In this document: positions 1-8,600 of the stretch, in pieces | Layout: each line of letters starts with the position of its first letter | Numbering within the stretch: the first letter of the stretch is position 1 | NCBI GenBank assembly: GCA_964455095.1 | Contig: CAYVUV010000002.1 | Location: 1 to 48,582, forward strand | DNA length: 48,582 bases | Origin: CAYVUV01 sp964455095 | GTDB lineage: Bacteria; Desulfobacterota; Binatia; HRBIN30; CADEER01 | Direction of reading: 5' to 3' | The notes under the pieces: model-generated | The model's input: the letters and a program-made list of their open reading frames with translations, nothing else | Databases searched by the model: none | What the model was told of the DNA's origin: nothing | Program-made: the position numbers and the translations under genes

Positions 1-1718
1 CCGAACTCGGTCTTGTCGACGTCGAAGCGGACGTCCGGGCCGACCGGCGCGATCGAGATGACGGTGAAGCGCAGCGCGTCGGCGCCGTACTGATCGATGA
101 CGTCGATCGGGTCGGGCGAGTTGCCGAGCGACTTCGACATCTTGCGGCCCTGCGGATCGCGCACGATGCTGTTGAGGTAGACGTCGCGGAACGGGCACTC
201 GCCCATCAGCTCGTAGCCGGCCATGACCATGCGCGCGACCCAGAAGAAGATGATGTCGGCGGCGGTGACCAGCACATCGGTCGGGTAGAAGCGGCGCAGC
301 GTCGGCGTCTCGTCGGGCCAGCCCATGGTGGAGAAGGGCCACAGCCAGGAGCTGAACCAGGTGTCGAGCACGTCGGGATCCTGGCGCAGCGTCGGCGACG
401 CGCATTGGCTGCAGGCGGTCGGGTCCTCGCGCGTCACCATCAGATGACCGCAGTCGTCGCAGTACCAGACCGGGATGCGGTGCCCCCACCACAGTTGGCG
501 GCTGATGCACCAGTCGCGGATGTTCTCCATCCAGTGCAGGTAGACACCGTTCCAACGGTCCGGGATCAGACGAAGGTCACCCGACTTGATCGCCGCGATG
601 GCCGGCTGTGCGAGCGGCGCCATCTTCACGAACCACTGCGTCGACAGGTACGGCTCGATGACCGTCTCGCAGCGCTGGCAGCGGCGGATCGGCACGCGGT
701 ACGGCTCGGTCTTGACCAGCAGGCCGCGCGCCTCGAGGTCGGCGACGATGCGCTCGCGCGCCGCGAAACGGTCGAGTCCGGCGTACGGTCCGCCCTCCTC
801 GTTGATGTGCCCGTCCGGCGTCATGATGCACAGCGTCGGCAGGTGGTTGCGCTGGCCCATCTCGAAATCGTTGGCGTCGTGCGCCGGTGTGACCTTGACC
901 ACGCCGGTGCCGAAGTCCTTGTCGACCAGCGGATCGGCGATGACCGGAATCGGCCGCTCGACCAGCGGCACGATGACCGACTTGCCGATCAGCGCCTGGT
1001 AGCGCTCGTCGTCGGGATGAACGGCAACGCCCGTATCGCCGAGCATCGTCTCCGGCCGCGTCGTCGCCACCACGATGCCGGGTCCGCCGTCGGCGGCCGG
1101 GTAGCGGATGTGCCAGAGGTTGCCCGCCTCGCCGCCCTCGCTGGTCACGGCCTCCTCGTCGGAGAGCGCCGTGTGACAGCGCACGCACCAGTGGATGATG
1201 CGGTGGCCGCGGTAGATGAGATCCTTCTCGTAGAGGCGGACGAACACCTCGCGCACCGCGCGCGACAGGCCCGGATCCATGGTGAAGCGCTCGCGCTCCC
1301 AGTCGCACGACGTGCCGAGGCGCTTCAACTGGCGCAGGATGGTGTCGCCGTACTGCTGCTTCCAGGCCCAGACGCGCTCGACGAACGCCTCGCGGCCGAG
1401 CTGGTGGCGGTCGATGCCCTCCTTGGCCAGCTGGCGCTCGACGACGTTCTGCGTCGCGATGCCGGCGTGATCCGTGCCGGGCATCCACAGCGTGTTCTCG
1501 CCCTCCATGCGGTGGAAGCGGACCAGGACATCCTGCAGCGTGTTGTTCAGCACGTGCCCCATGTGGAGCACACCGGTGACGTTCGGCGGCGGGATGACCA
1601 GCGAGAAGCGCGGCCCGGGCCGCGTCTCGTCGGCGTGGAAGTAACCGCCGGCGAGCCAGAAGTCGTACCACTTCTGCTCCGTGGCCTGCGGGTCGTAGGT
1701 CTTGGCGAGCTCGGGCAT
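1..1718 (-). CDS. valS: Valyl-tRNA synthetase, N-terminal part (cut by window edge)
   Basis: Class I aminoacyl-tRNA synthetase that charges tRNA-Val in the cytoplasm. About 572 residues are readable from the ATG at 1718; the anticodon-binding C-terminus lies beyond base 1. The start MPELAKTYDP is followed by the class I signature PPPNVTGVLHMGH, and KMSKSLGN appears near residue 524. The editing-domain stretch GTGVVKVTPAHDANDFEMG and the block GDTGVAVHPDDERY are typical of ValRS rather than IleRS or LeuRS. It sits divergent from the tRNA-Leu gene. Family assignment is firm; only the missing C-terminus prevents a length check. Confidence 0.96.
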   Translation of the reverse strand, partial: MPELAKTYDPQATEQKWYDFWLAGGYFHADETRPGPRFSLVIPPPNVTGVLHMGHVLNNTLQDVLVRFHRMEGENTLWMPGTDHAGIATQNVVERQLAKEGIDRHQLGREAFVERVWAWKQQYGDTILRQLKRLGTSCDWERERFTMDPGLSRAVREVFVRLYEKDLIYRGHRIIHWCVRCHTALSDEEAVTSEGGEAGNLWHIRYPAADGGPGIVVATTRPETMLGDTGVAVHPDDERYQALIGKSVIVPLVERPIPVIADPLVDKDFGTGVVKVTPAHDANDFEMGQRNHLPTLCIMTPDGHINEEGGPYAGLDRFAARERIVADLEARGLLVKTEPYRVPIRRCQRCETVIEPYLSTQWFVKMAPLAQPAIAAIKSGDLRLIPDRWNGVYLHWMENIRDWCISRQLWWGHRIPVWYCDDCGHLMVTREDPTACSQCASPTLRQDPDVLDTWFSSWLWPFSTMGWPDETPTLRRFYPTDVLVTAADIIFFWVARMVMAGYELMGECPFRDVYLNSIVRDPQGRKMSKSLGNSPDPIDVIDQYGADALRFTVISIAPVGPDVRFDVDKTEF

Positions 1719-1913
1719 GGATCTCCAGCGGTACTCGGTCAGGGGTTGCGGTCTTCCGTTTTGGCCAATTGCGCCGAGCCGCGCAAGCGCTGCCGCATCG
1801 CGCCGCGTGGAATCACGCCCGCGCGGCCCGAAGGCAGCTGTCCGAAGGCAGCTTGACCTGCCCCGCCGCGGGCGCTATCTCACCGGTTCCTCGAAGCGGC
1901 ACACCCGCACCAC

Positions 1914-1997
<84 letters not shown>

Positions 1998-2011
1998 CTC
2001 TCCTCAGCATG

Positions 2012-2058
2012 AGCCTCTGCCTCGCCAGCCTTTGGCTCAGAAGACACGCGCAGAGGCT
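2012..2058. terminator. Inverted repeat downstream of tRNA-Leu
   Basis: Nine-base arms AGCCTCTGC (2012-2020) and GCAGAGGCT (2050-2058) flank a 29-nt spacer that holds a smaller AGCC/GGCT stem. It lies 15 nt after the tRNA and could be its terminator, but there is no clear T-run. The rest of 1998-2271 shows no convincing gene. Confidence 0.3.
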
Positions 2059-2271
2059 TAGACTGAGACGCTAAGGATCAGAGCGACTGCGTTCCTCCAG
2101 GTGCTCCACCCGATCGGCATTGCAACGATCGTTCGGAGTTGCCGCCTCGCCCCCCTTAAATCTGCGATTGGCTCGGGGCTTTTCCTGGACCGCCAGAAAA
2201 CTTTGCTGTATTGCTCTGGGCGCTGGTTTGAGGAAGGTGACGACCGCGCGTTGGTGGAGAGAAGGTCCGCG

Positions 2272-4719
2272 GTGAAGCTTAGCGGGTTACTCTGCGTTGC
2301 TACCGTTGCGATGGTGGTGACGCCCCTTGTCGCGTTGGCGGGTACGGTAAACACCTCTCCTATCGGCCCAGCGGCGGCGCCAGCTGTCGGGATGCCGGGG
2401 CTTGTATTCCTCGTCCTCGCTCTGAGCCTCCGCGCCGCGTATATGCTGCGGCGCAAGGCGCGCGGTGCGGTGGCCAGGCTGGCGGTCGTGGCTGCAGTGA
2501 CCGTTTTGGCCGGCATCGCCTATGCCGTCGTCGCCAGCGTTGTGGTCAGCGGCGAGCAGTGCAAGGTGCGAACGACGCAGACCTGGGACGCGCATGCGCC
2601 GGCGATGCTCGACAATGAATGCGCAAATGCCCTGGTGATCGAGGCCATCGACGCCGAGTGCCCTTCGGCATCACCCCCTCCGCCCGCTTGCGTTTCCGGG
2701 CAGGGTTTGTCCGCTGGCGCCACGTGCCAACTGCCCGAGTGCACCGACCCGCCTGCGGTACTGCGCGAATTCATCGGCCAGCAAGTCGGTGGCATCCAGA
2801 AGTTGATGGTGCCAGCGAACGATACCGACCTGCCGCAACCACGCCTCGGCAACGGAACCGTAGACCCCCTGTTCGTGACAACGGAGGCGAAGCGTTATCT
2901 GGGGAAACAGCTCTTTCACGACCCAATCCGGACGGCCAGAATTCAGCCGGCCTTCGGCGGCGTTCTCGCCACCAAACAGACCGCGTCCTGCGGCAGCTGT
3001 CACCTCGGCGAGGCTGCGTCGAAGGCGGGCACGCTCTTCAATTTCGGCGTCGGCGGCGAGGGACGAGGCTACACGGACGCTGCGGGCAACTTCATTCCAC
3101 GCCGGCGGCCCCTGCCCGACCTCCCGCTCCTGCGAATGAGCCCGCTCTTTCCCGGCGACGAACTGGTGGACGAGCTCCCAACTTTCACCGACGTCTACGC
3201 GTTCGCGGTGGGCAGTCCAGCCCGGGGCCGCAAGCTACCGGACCCTGGTGTGCTGCTGCGAACCGGCCGACTCGACGCCTTGGACAGCGTCGCACGCAAC
3301 GCGCTCAGCCTGATCGGCGCCGCCTACAACAACCGCCTCTTTAGCGACGGTTTCGCTGGCGAGCCCGACGCAGCGCCCGGCGGCCTCAACCCGTTCGGCC
3401 ATCCGGCCGCTGAAAACGAGGCGCTCTTGCAGCTCGACGCGCACCGGATGCTGGAAGAACAATCCGCCGAACTGCAGAACTTCATGACCTATCGGAAGCT
3501 CTTCCGGGAGGCGTTTCCGGAGGAGGCCGCCCAGTCCGACGCCGCCGTCGACTTGAACCTACTGATCAACGACCAAACTGTCTTACGCGCGATTGCAACC
3601 TTCTTGCGCACCGTGGTCACACGCGACACGCCCTGGGACAGGTTCTTGGCCGGGCACAACGATGCATTGACGCCCGCCCAGCGGCGCGGCGCCAAGCTGT
3701 TCTTCACCCCCGCCACCGGCGGCGCGGGTGGGGCCGGCTGCTACACCTGCCACAGCGGCCCGATGCTCAACAAGCAGGTCACCGACCCCGACGTGGCCGG
3801 GGCCGGCGATCTCGTGGAAGAGAACTTCTACAACCTCGGGCTCGCCGACCACCCGCTCCAAGCTCTGAATCGCGCGGCGAGAAGCGACCCGACTTTTCGC
3901 GATGACGGCCGCGAGCAAATCACTTCGCTCGACACCGATGCCTTCAAGTTCCGCGTGTTGACGCTACGGCAACTCAAGGATGGCCGATTCTTTTTCCACA
4001 ACGGCTCGTTTACCAGCGTGAAGGACGTGGTGGGGTATTTCAACGCCGGTGTGCCACAGGACGCGCAAGCCGGCGCCGCGAGTACGCTCAATCCGCGCTT
4101 CACCAACCCCCGCGGCCCCGCCTCACAGCCCGGCCTCGGGCTGCGCGACGATCAAGTGGACGATCTCACCGACTTCATCGAGAACGCCCTCTACGATCCG
4201 GCGTTCTCGCACTTCGATCCCGGCTCACCGACGATGCCGTTCCAGCTGAGCCCGCCAGACCTGCTCTACTCCGTCTACCGTCCGGATCTTGCGATGCTGG
4301 GCGCCATTGACGGCCGCACGGCCAGCGGCCTGCCGCAATCGAACGACGACGCGCTTTCGCGGCGCGACGCGGGTCTCGAGTTCCTGGACGTGACGGCGCA
4401 AGTGGACACGATGCTGGTCAGCTCCACCACCACCGGCGGGGGCCGGCGGCAGAACGACATTTACAAGATCACCAACAACAGCCCTTCGATCGTGGACACC
4501 CACCTCCTCATGGTCGTCCAGGCCCTGCCCGATCGGATTCGGTTGGTAAACGCGAGCGCTAGCACGGGCAGCGGCGACCCCTATCTGCGCGTATTCCTGT
4601 CCGACGGTGTCCTACTTCCCGGCCAGAGCATTCTCCAGACGCTGGTCTTCGAGCCGCAGTCTGGCGCTCCGTCGGTGAGTTACACGCTCAAACTGCTGTC
4701 GGGACAGGGCAACCCGTAG
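2272..4719 (+). CDS. Very large di-heme cytochrome c peroxidase-like protein with membrane N-terminus
   Basis: An 815-residue member of the CcpA/MauG di-heme family, which reduces peroxide or oxidises proteins in the periplasm. The GTG at 2272 is chosen because GAGAGAAGG lies just upstream and the product then opens with a signal peptide (MKLSGLLCVATVA); an upstream in-frame GTG at 2101 has no such support. Two heme motifs are visible, CGSCH (240-244) and CYTCH (490-494), with the family segment LRQLKDGRFFFHNGSF after the second. Usual family members have 330-450 residues. The extra N-terminus has two hydrophobic segments (about 40-58 and 66-92), each near basic residues, then a Cys-rich stretch. 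It recalls exosortase-H (IPTL or midcut) modules, an uncertain comparison. The C-terminal 150 residues look like a beta-rich domain of unknown role. Confidence 0.85.
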   Translation: MKLSGLLCVATVAMVVTPLVALAGTVNTSPIGPAAAPAVGMPGLVFLVLALSLRAAYMLRRKARGAVARLAVVAAVTVLAGIAYAVVASVVVSGEQCKVRTTQTWDAHAPAMLDNECANALVIEAIDAECPSASPPPPACVSGQGLSAGATCQLPECTDPPAVLREFIGQQVGGIQKLMVPANDTDLPQPRLGNGTVDPLFVTTEAKRYLGKQLFHDPIRTARIQPAFGGVLATKQTASCGSCHLGEAASKAGTLFNFGVGGEGRGYTDAAGNFIPRRRPLPDLPLLRMSPLFPGDELVDELPTFTDVYAFAVGSPARGRKLPDPGVLLRTGRLDALDSVARNALSLIGAAYNNRLFSDGFAGEPDAAPGGLNPFGHPAAENEALLQLDAHRMLEEQSAELQNFMTYRKLFREAFPEEAAQSDAAVDLNLLINDQTVLRAIATFLRTVVTRDTPWDRFLAGHNDALTPAQRRGAKLFFTPATGGAGGAGCYTCHSGPMLNKQVTDPDVAGAGDLVEENFYNLGLADHPLQALNRAARSDPTFRDDGREQITSLDTDAFKFRVLTLRQLKDGRFFFHNGSFTSVKDVVGYFNAGVPQDAQAGAASTLNPRFTNPRGPASQPGLGLRDDQVDDLTDFIENALYDPAFSHFDPGSPTMPFQLSPPDLLYSVYRPDLAMLGAIDGRTASGLPQSNDDALSRRDAGLEFLDVTAQVDTMLVSSTTTGGGRRQNDIYKITNNSPSIVDTHLLMVVQALPDRIRLVNASASTGSGDPYLRVFLSDGVLLPGQSILQTLVFEPQSGAPSVSYTLKLLSGQGNP

Positions 4720-4723
4720 CTAG

Positions 4724-4771
4724 TTGTTCCGTCGGGGTCGGACCAGCTTGTTCCGTCGGGGTCGGACCAGC
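4724..4771. repeat. Two tandem 24-bp REP-like units left of the transposase
   Basis: Two identical 24-bp units occupy 4724-4747 and 4748-4771. The 3' 14 bases of each, GGGGTCGGACCAGC, are the exact reverse complement of 5672-5685 on the other side of the transposase gene. Head-to-tail REP-like units facing an inverted partner are typical of RAYT surroundings. Confidence 0.7.
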
Positions 4772-4824
4772 ATAACCCGTCGACATCAGTGGCCTTTCGC
4801 TCAATTTAGCGCGCGCTTTCCCAC

Positions 4825-5571
4825 TTAGGCGGCCCATTCTGACCGCGAAATGGTGCCGTATGTTCCCTCTGCCTCTCGCAGCACCGACGCCCCGTCTTCC
4901 TCTGCGATCACTCGGTGGCGCGCCTGCGCGCCGAGATTACGTTGGACCTCTTCCACGAAAGAACGTCGTCCGACCGCAATGGCTTCACTCCACTTCGCCT
5001 CGCGCGCGCGGCGGCCTTTTGCGAGCGCCGCCTCGATCCACTCTGCGTGTATCCCCGCGAGCCGACCGGCCGAGACGGCCAGCAAGTCCGCCAACGCCGC
5101 GCGATCGATGATGCGGTATTTGCCACGTGGGTTTTGAATCTCGTGGTAGCCGGCCTCCTTCCAGTCGCGGGGATGCTTCACGACCCCGGCGCGCACCATG
5201 TTGAGGTCGATGTACACTACGCAACGCGCCAGGTATTCCACCGCGTCCACCGCCGTGGCGTGGTAACGGTCTTCCCAGAACGCCCCGTGCCGCTGCTTGC
5301 GCTGGTTGAAGCCCTGCCCCGTGCGGCCGGCGATCAGCTGCAGGCTGGCCGCCATCTCATCCCGACCACGATCGAGCACCAGCAAGTGCACGTGGTTGCT
5401 GGTCACCTGATAGTCGAGAACGCAGAGGCCAAAGCGTCGCCGCGCCTCGTACAGCCAGTGCACCCACGCGCGCCGATCCCGCGCGAACTTCAGGAGGAAC
5501 TGTCTGCGATGGCAGCGCTCTGTGATGTGCCAGACCTGACCGGCGATCCGATGGCGATTTGCACGCGGCAT
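4825..5571 (-). CDS. REP-associated tyrosine transposase (Y1/HUH, IS200-like)
   Basis: A 248-residue single-strand DNA transposase of the TnpA_REP (RAYT) family, thought to mobilise or maintain REP palindromes. The HUH pair is H60 and H62 in TSNHVHLLV. The block GAFWEDRYHAT (96-106) and the helix with YIDLNMVRAGVV hold the candidate nucleophile, Tyr120 (or Tyr113). The start has AGGGGGACG just upstream. Length is normal for the family and the frame is intact, so it may be active. REP-like repeats lie on both sides (4724-4771 and 5672-5725) and a 22-bp palindrome precedes the start. Its presence supports a mobile history for this region. Confidence 0.92.
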   Translation of the reverse strand: MPRANRHRIAGQVWHITERCHRRQFLLKFARDRRAWVHWLYEARRRFGLCVLDYQVTSNHVHLLVLDRGRDEMAASLQLIAGRTGQGFNQRKQRHGAFWEDRYHATAVDAVEYLARCVVYIDLNMVRAGVVKHPRDWKEAGYHEIQNPRGKYRIIDRAALADLLAVSAGRLAGIHAEWIEAALAKGRRAREAKWSEAIAVGRRSFVEEVQRNLGAQARHRVIAEEDGASVLREAEGTYGTISRSEWAA

Positions 5572-5588
5572 CGTCCCCCTCCCGAGGG

Positions 5589-5610
5589 CGCATTTCGGCG
5601 CCGAAATGCG
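5589..5610. repeat. Perfect 22-bp palindrome upstream of the transposase start
   Basis: CGCATTTCGGC followed directly by its reverse complement GCCGAAATGCG. It lies 18 bp upstream of the transposase ATG, where it could be an operator, a folding REP-like hairpin or a transposase target. Confidence 0.55.
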
Positions 5611-5671
5611 GCCTCCAAGCGTCTAGACAGGCAGCATATAGGACACTTGCTTAATCGTTCTCAATCCTTGC

Positions 5672-5725
5672 GCTGGTCCGACCCCTCAAGAAGGACCTGG
5701 CCGTCCCCTCAAGAAGGACCTGGCC
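5672..5725. repeat. REP-like inverted partner plus 23-bp tandem repeat
   Basis: GCTGGTCCGACCCC (5672-5685) is the exact reverse complement of the end of both left units. It runs into a 23-bp tandem duplication (5680-5702 and 5703-5725) differing at one base; each unit contains CTCAAGAAGGACCTGGCC. With 4724-4771 it brackets the transposase gene. Confidence 0.65.
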
Positions 5726-5789
5726 TCAAAAGAAAGACTGCCAGATGGGCAATCTCTATCTTGCCTGTCGCGTCGTGACCGAGTGGGTG

Positions 5790-5855
5790 CGCGACCCGGG
5801 TTCCCGGGCGCGAGCGAATCGTGACGTTCCGAACCGGTGCGGCGACCTCGGAACG
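5790..5855 (-). terminator. Two hairpins downstream of the P450 gene
   Basis: Reading with the P450 operon, the first inverted repeat has 8-bp perfect arms (CGTTCCGA at 5825-5832, TCGGAACG at 5848-5855) 20 nt after the P450 stop. The second is a compact CG-rich hairpin at 5790-5812 (CGCG, A, CCCGGG, TT, CCCGGG, CGCG). Neither has a T-tract, so termination is inferred. Between 5572 and 5874 I see only these hairpins and the REP-like repeats. Confidence 0.4.
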
Positions 5856-5874
5856 CGGGATTCCTGCACAGCGC

Positions 5875-7140
5875 TCAGCGCAACTGGAGCGGGACGGCGG
5901 TGGGTCCGCGCAGGACGACGGACGGCTTGAAACCAGGCGGGTCCGTCGGGCCTCTGAAGCTGGGACACATGCTCAACAGCGCGGCCAATGCTTCCTGTGC
6001 CTCGAGGCGCGCCAGGGAAGCGCCGAGACAGAAGTGACTGCCAAGACCAAACGACAGGTGGGCGTTGTCGCCGCGGCCGACGTCGAAGCGGTCGGGATCC
6101 GGAAAACGCGCCGGGTCGCGGTTTGCCGCCGCGAGCAGCGCGACGACGACTTCGCCAGGCCGTAGTTGGACGCCGCCGAACTCGGTCGGCGCGACGACGG
6201 CTCGATCCGTCAGTTGGATGGGCGGTTCGAAACGCAGGCATTCCTCGACCGCGGAGTTGATCAAGGCCGGGTCCTGCTGCAAGCGAGCCCGCTCGCGTGG
6301 ATGGCGCAGCAGCAGGAGAACGGCGTTGCCGATCAAGTTCGTCGTCGTCTCGTGCCCGGCCGCGAGGAGGAGGGCGGCCAACGAGATCAGCTCCCCCTCG
6401 GTCAGGGCCTCGCCGGACTCTTCGGCGGCAATCATCGCCGACAGCAGGTCGTCTCGCGGCGCCTCGCGACGTTCGGCGAGCAGGCGACGGAAGTACGCAG
6501 CGAAGCTGCGCATGGCGCGCTTGGGAGGCTCCAGCCCGTCTCTCCCCGACAACGGATCGAGGAGCTCGACGAGGTCATTCGACCACGCGGCAAAGCGCTC
6601 ATGATCGTCGGCCGGCACGCCGAGCAGCTCGGCGATGACGACTGCCGGCAGCGGATTGGCGAGATCGCGCATCACCTCCATCTCGCCGCGAGCGGCGGCG
6701 CGACGGAGCAAATCGCCGGCGAGCGCCCGTACGCGCGGCCGCATGGCTTCGACGCGGCGCGGTGTGAACGCCTTGGCCACCAGACCGCGCAAGCGGCGAT
6801 GGCGCGATCCATCGATCATCAGCAGGTTGTCGTCGATGAACGCCAGAAATTCGGGGGTGTCACGGGCGGCCTTGCGAAAGGTGCCCATGAGCGGCACGGC
6901 GTCGCGATTGGTCGAGAACGCCGCATCGCGCAGAACGTGCTCGACGTCGGCATAGCGCGTCGCGACGTAGCCGCCGAACAGGCGCAAGCGCGTCAGCCCG
7001 GGCTGGCTGCGCAGCGCCGCATACGCGGGATACGGGTCGCGCCGTACCGCCGGGCTCCAGGGGTTCAACGAACCCGAGAGGGCGCCCACGATTCGCATCA
7101 GCCAGGGCCGAGCGATCAGCCACTGGAGCAAACGCAACAT
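5875..7140 (-). CDS. Cytochrome P450
   Basis: A 421-residue soluble bacterial class P450 monooxygenase; it needs a ferredoxin or similar partner, none of which is seen nearby. Motifs in order: I-helix AGHETT (261-266), ExxR as E300-R303, and the heme loop FGLGSHFCLG with proximal ligand Cys371. Length is normal. The ATG at 7140 follows AAGG. It is the last gene of the minus-strand set monooxygenase-GST-AhpD-P450 and lies 56 nt after the AhpD-like gene. The context suggests hydroxylation of an aromatic or xenobiotic substrate, but the substrate cannot be read from the sequence. Confidence 0.95.
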   Translation of the reverse strand: MLRLLQWLIARPWLMRIVGALSGSLNPWSPAVRRDPYPAYAALRSQPGLTRLRLFGGYVATRYADVEHVLRDAAFSTNRDAVPLMGTFRKAARDTPEFLAFIDDNLLMIDGSRHRRLRGLVAKAFTPRRVEAMRPRVRALAGDLLRRAAARGEMEVMRDLANPLPAVVIAELLGVPADDHERFAAWSNDLVELLDPLSGRDGLEPPKRAMRSFAAYFRRLLAERREAPRDDLLSAMIAAEESGEALTEGELISLAALLLAAGHETTTNLIGNAVLLLLRHPRERARLQQDPALINSAVEECLRFEPPIQLTDRAVVAPTEFGGVQLRPGEVVVALLAAANRDPARFPDPDRFDVGRGDNAHLSFGLGSHFCLGASLARLEAQEALAALLSMCPSFRGPTDPPGFKPSVVLRGPTAVPLQLR

Positions 7141-7196
7141 GCCGTTGCCTTAGAGGGTCCCGACCCTGCCATCAACCCCGACGATGCACCGCGCCA

Positions 7197-7796
7197 TCAA
7201 TCACGCGCTGCGTGATTGCCCACCTCCCATCCGGCGGCGCGCAGATGGGCCGTCGCGAAGGAGCGCGGAATGCTCTCCAGTTCGGTCGACATCGTGTCGT
7301 TCCACCGGTTCAGGAAACCGAACAGCGCGCACACCGCCACCAGCTCGACGATCTGCGCCTCGTCGAAATGCCGCCGCAGAGCCTGAAAATGCTGGGCGTC
7401 GACCAGGTTGGGAATCAGCGCCGCGTCGCGCGCCAGCCGCAACGCCGCCCGTTCGGCAGCCGAGAAGATCGGATGGATCTCGAACTCGAATGCGTGCTCG
7501 ATCTTCTCGACTGCCGCGCCCGCGTGTGCCGCGTGGGCAGACGTGTGGGCCTGGCAGTAGCGGCAGCCCGCCGCGTTGCTGGCGACGTACGCCACCAACT
7601 GCTTGAGACCGGGATCGACCGTCCCCGGTCCGTTGATCGTGCCGGCGAGCATAAGGAACGCCTGCAGGATTTCGGGACGATGCCCCATGGTGAACAGACT
7701 GTTGGGGACGAAGCCGCCCATCATTTGCTCCGCCGCCTGAAAGAACGGCTCGAACTGGCCGAGCGCCTCACGCTCGAGCGGTCGCACGTGCGGCAT
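7197..7796 (-). CDS. Carboxymuconolactone decarboxylase/AhpD-family protein
   Basis: A 199-residue AhpD-fold protein. The redox motif of the family, CxxC followed by His, is seen as GCRYCQAHTS with Cys78, Cys81 and His84, so a peroxidase or disulfide-exchange activity is more likely than true lactone decarboxylation, where the cysteines are usually absent. The start at 7796 has GAGGTGA just upstream, overlapping the end of the GST gene three bases away, so the two are probably translated together. Members of this family often accompany catabolic monooxygenases. The exact reaction is unknown. Confidence 0.85.
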   Translation of the reverse strand: MPHVRPLEREALGQFEPFFQAAEQMMGGFVPNSLFTMGHRPEILQAFLMLAGTINGPGTVDPGLKQLVAYVASNAAGCRYCQAHTSAHAAHAGAAVEKIEHAFEFEIHPIFSAAERAALRLARDAALIPNLVDAQHFQALRRHFDEAQIVELVAVCALFGFLNRWNDTMSTELESIPRSFATAHLRAAGWEVGNHAARD

Positions 7797-7799
7797 GGG

Positions 7800-8600
7800 T
7801 CACCTCGCTGCCGCCGTCAGCGGCTCGACTTCGCCCCACACCGCTTCGCCCGTACCGCGCAGGAATGCCACCGCCGGCTCGGGCGCCCACTCCGCGATCG
7901 CCGTCGCGAAGCTCGGGCGGGCGCGAACGCGATCGTACCAATCGGCCAGACGCGGGCGCGCCGGTGCCGACAGCAGCGGCGTCATCGCCAGATGATCGAG
8001 GCGCAGCACGTAGGGCAGCACGGCCGCGTCGGCCAGCCCGAAGGCTTCCCCCGAGAGCCAGCGGCTCGACGCCAGCGCTGCCTCCATGCGATCGAGCAGA
8101 TCGATCATCTGCGCCAGCGCCGCGGCGAACCTCGGCGCCTTCACCCCGTGCTCGATGACGCTGCGCCGGGCAGCGCGCGCCTCGAGATCGGGAATCGCCT
8201 CGATCTCCGCCTCACGCTCGCCGGCGGGCTTCTGCAGAATCATCACGCGCGGCCCAATCGCGAACGTCACGGCCGCAGTCGCGGCGTGCACCTTCTCGTC
8301 CAGCATCTTCGTCCACGCCCGCAGCCGGTGCCGCTGAACCGGCTGCGCCGGCCGCAGCGGGATCTCGGGAAACGCGTCGTCCAGGTACTCGTTGATGAGC
8401 GTCGACTCGATCAGCACCGCGCCGTCGTGCACGAGCGTCGGCACCACGTGATTTGGATTCAACCTCACGTAGGCCGGATCGTGTTGCCCCCCGCTCAGAA
8501 TGTCGATCACGTGCGAGACGAAATCGATCTTCTTCTCGGCCAGCACCAGGCGCACTTTCTGCGAGCAGGTGGAAAATCCGAAGTGATACAGCTCGATCAT
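7800..8600 (-). CDS. Glutathione S-transferase, PcpC-like N-terminus
   Basis: A 266-residue GST with a thioredoxin-fold N-domain and helical C-domain. The N-terminus LYHFGFSTCSQKVRL places Ser10 and Cys12 where tetrachlorohydroquinone dehalogenase PcpC has its active-site Ser and Cys (LYNYTMSICSMKTRL from memory). VVPTLV and the following ESTLI are the usual cis-Pro and glutathione-binding elements. The ATG at 8600 overlaps the monooxygenase stop as ATGA, indicating translational coupling. A reductive dehalogenase, isomerase or conjugating role on the monooxygenase product is inferred; no substrate is proven. Confidence 0.87.
   Translation of the reverse strand: MIELYHFGFSTCSQKVRLVLAEKKIDFVSHVIDILSGGQHDPAYVRLNPNHVVPTLVHDGAVLIESTLINEYLDDAFPEIPLRPAQPVQRHRLRAWTKMLDEKVHAATAAVTFAIGPRVMILQKPAGEREAEIEAIPDLEARAARRSVIEHGVKAPRFAAALAQMIDLLDRMEAALASSRWLSGEAFGLADAAVLPYVLRLDHLAMTPLLSAPARPRLADWYDRVRARPSFATAIAEWAPEPAVAFLRGTGEAVWGEVEPLTAAAR

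Noticed and set aside
405..1856. 483-codon open frame on the plus strand
   Set aside because: It lies antisense to valS in GC-rich DNA; the minus-strand frame has complete ValRS motifs and this one has an Arg/Ala-rich shadow composition.
4724..4771. Possible miniature CRISPR or two-repeat array
   Set aside because: The two units are directly adjacent with no spacer and pair with inverted copies around a RAYT gene.
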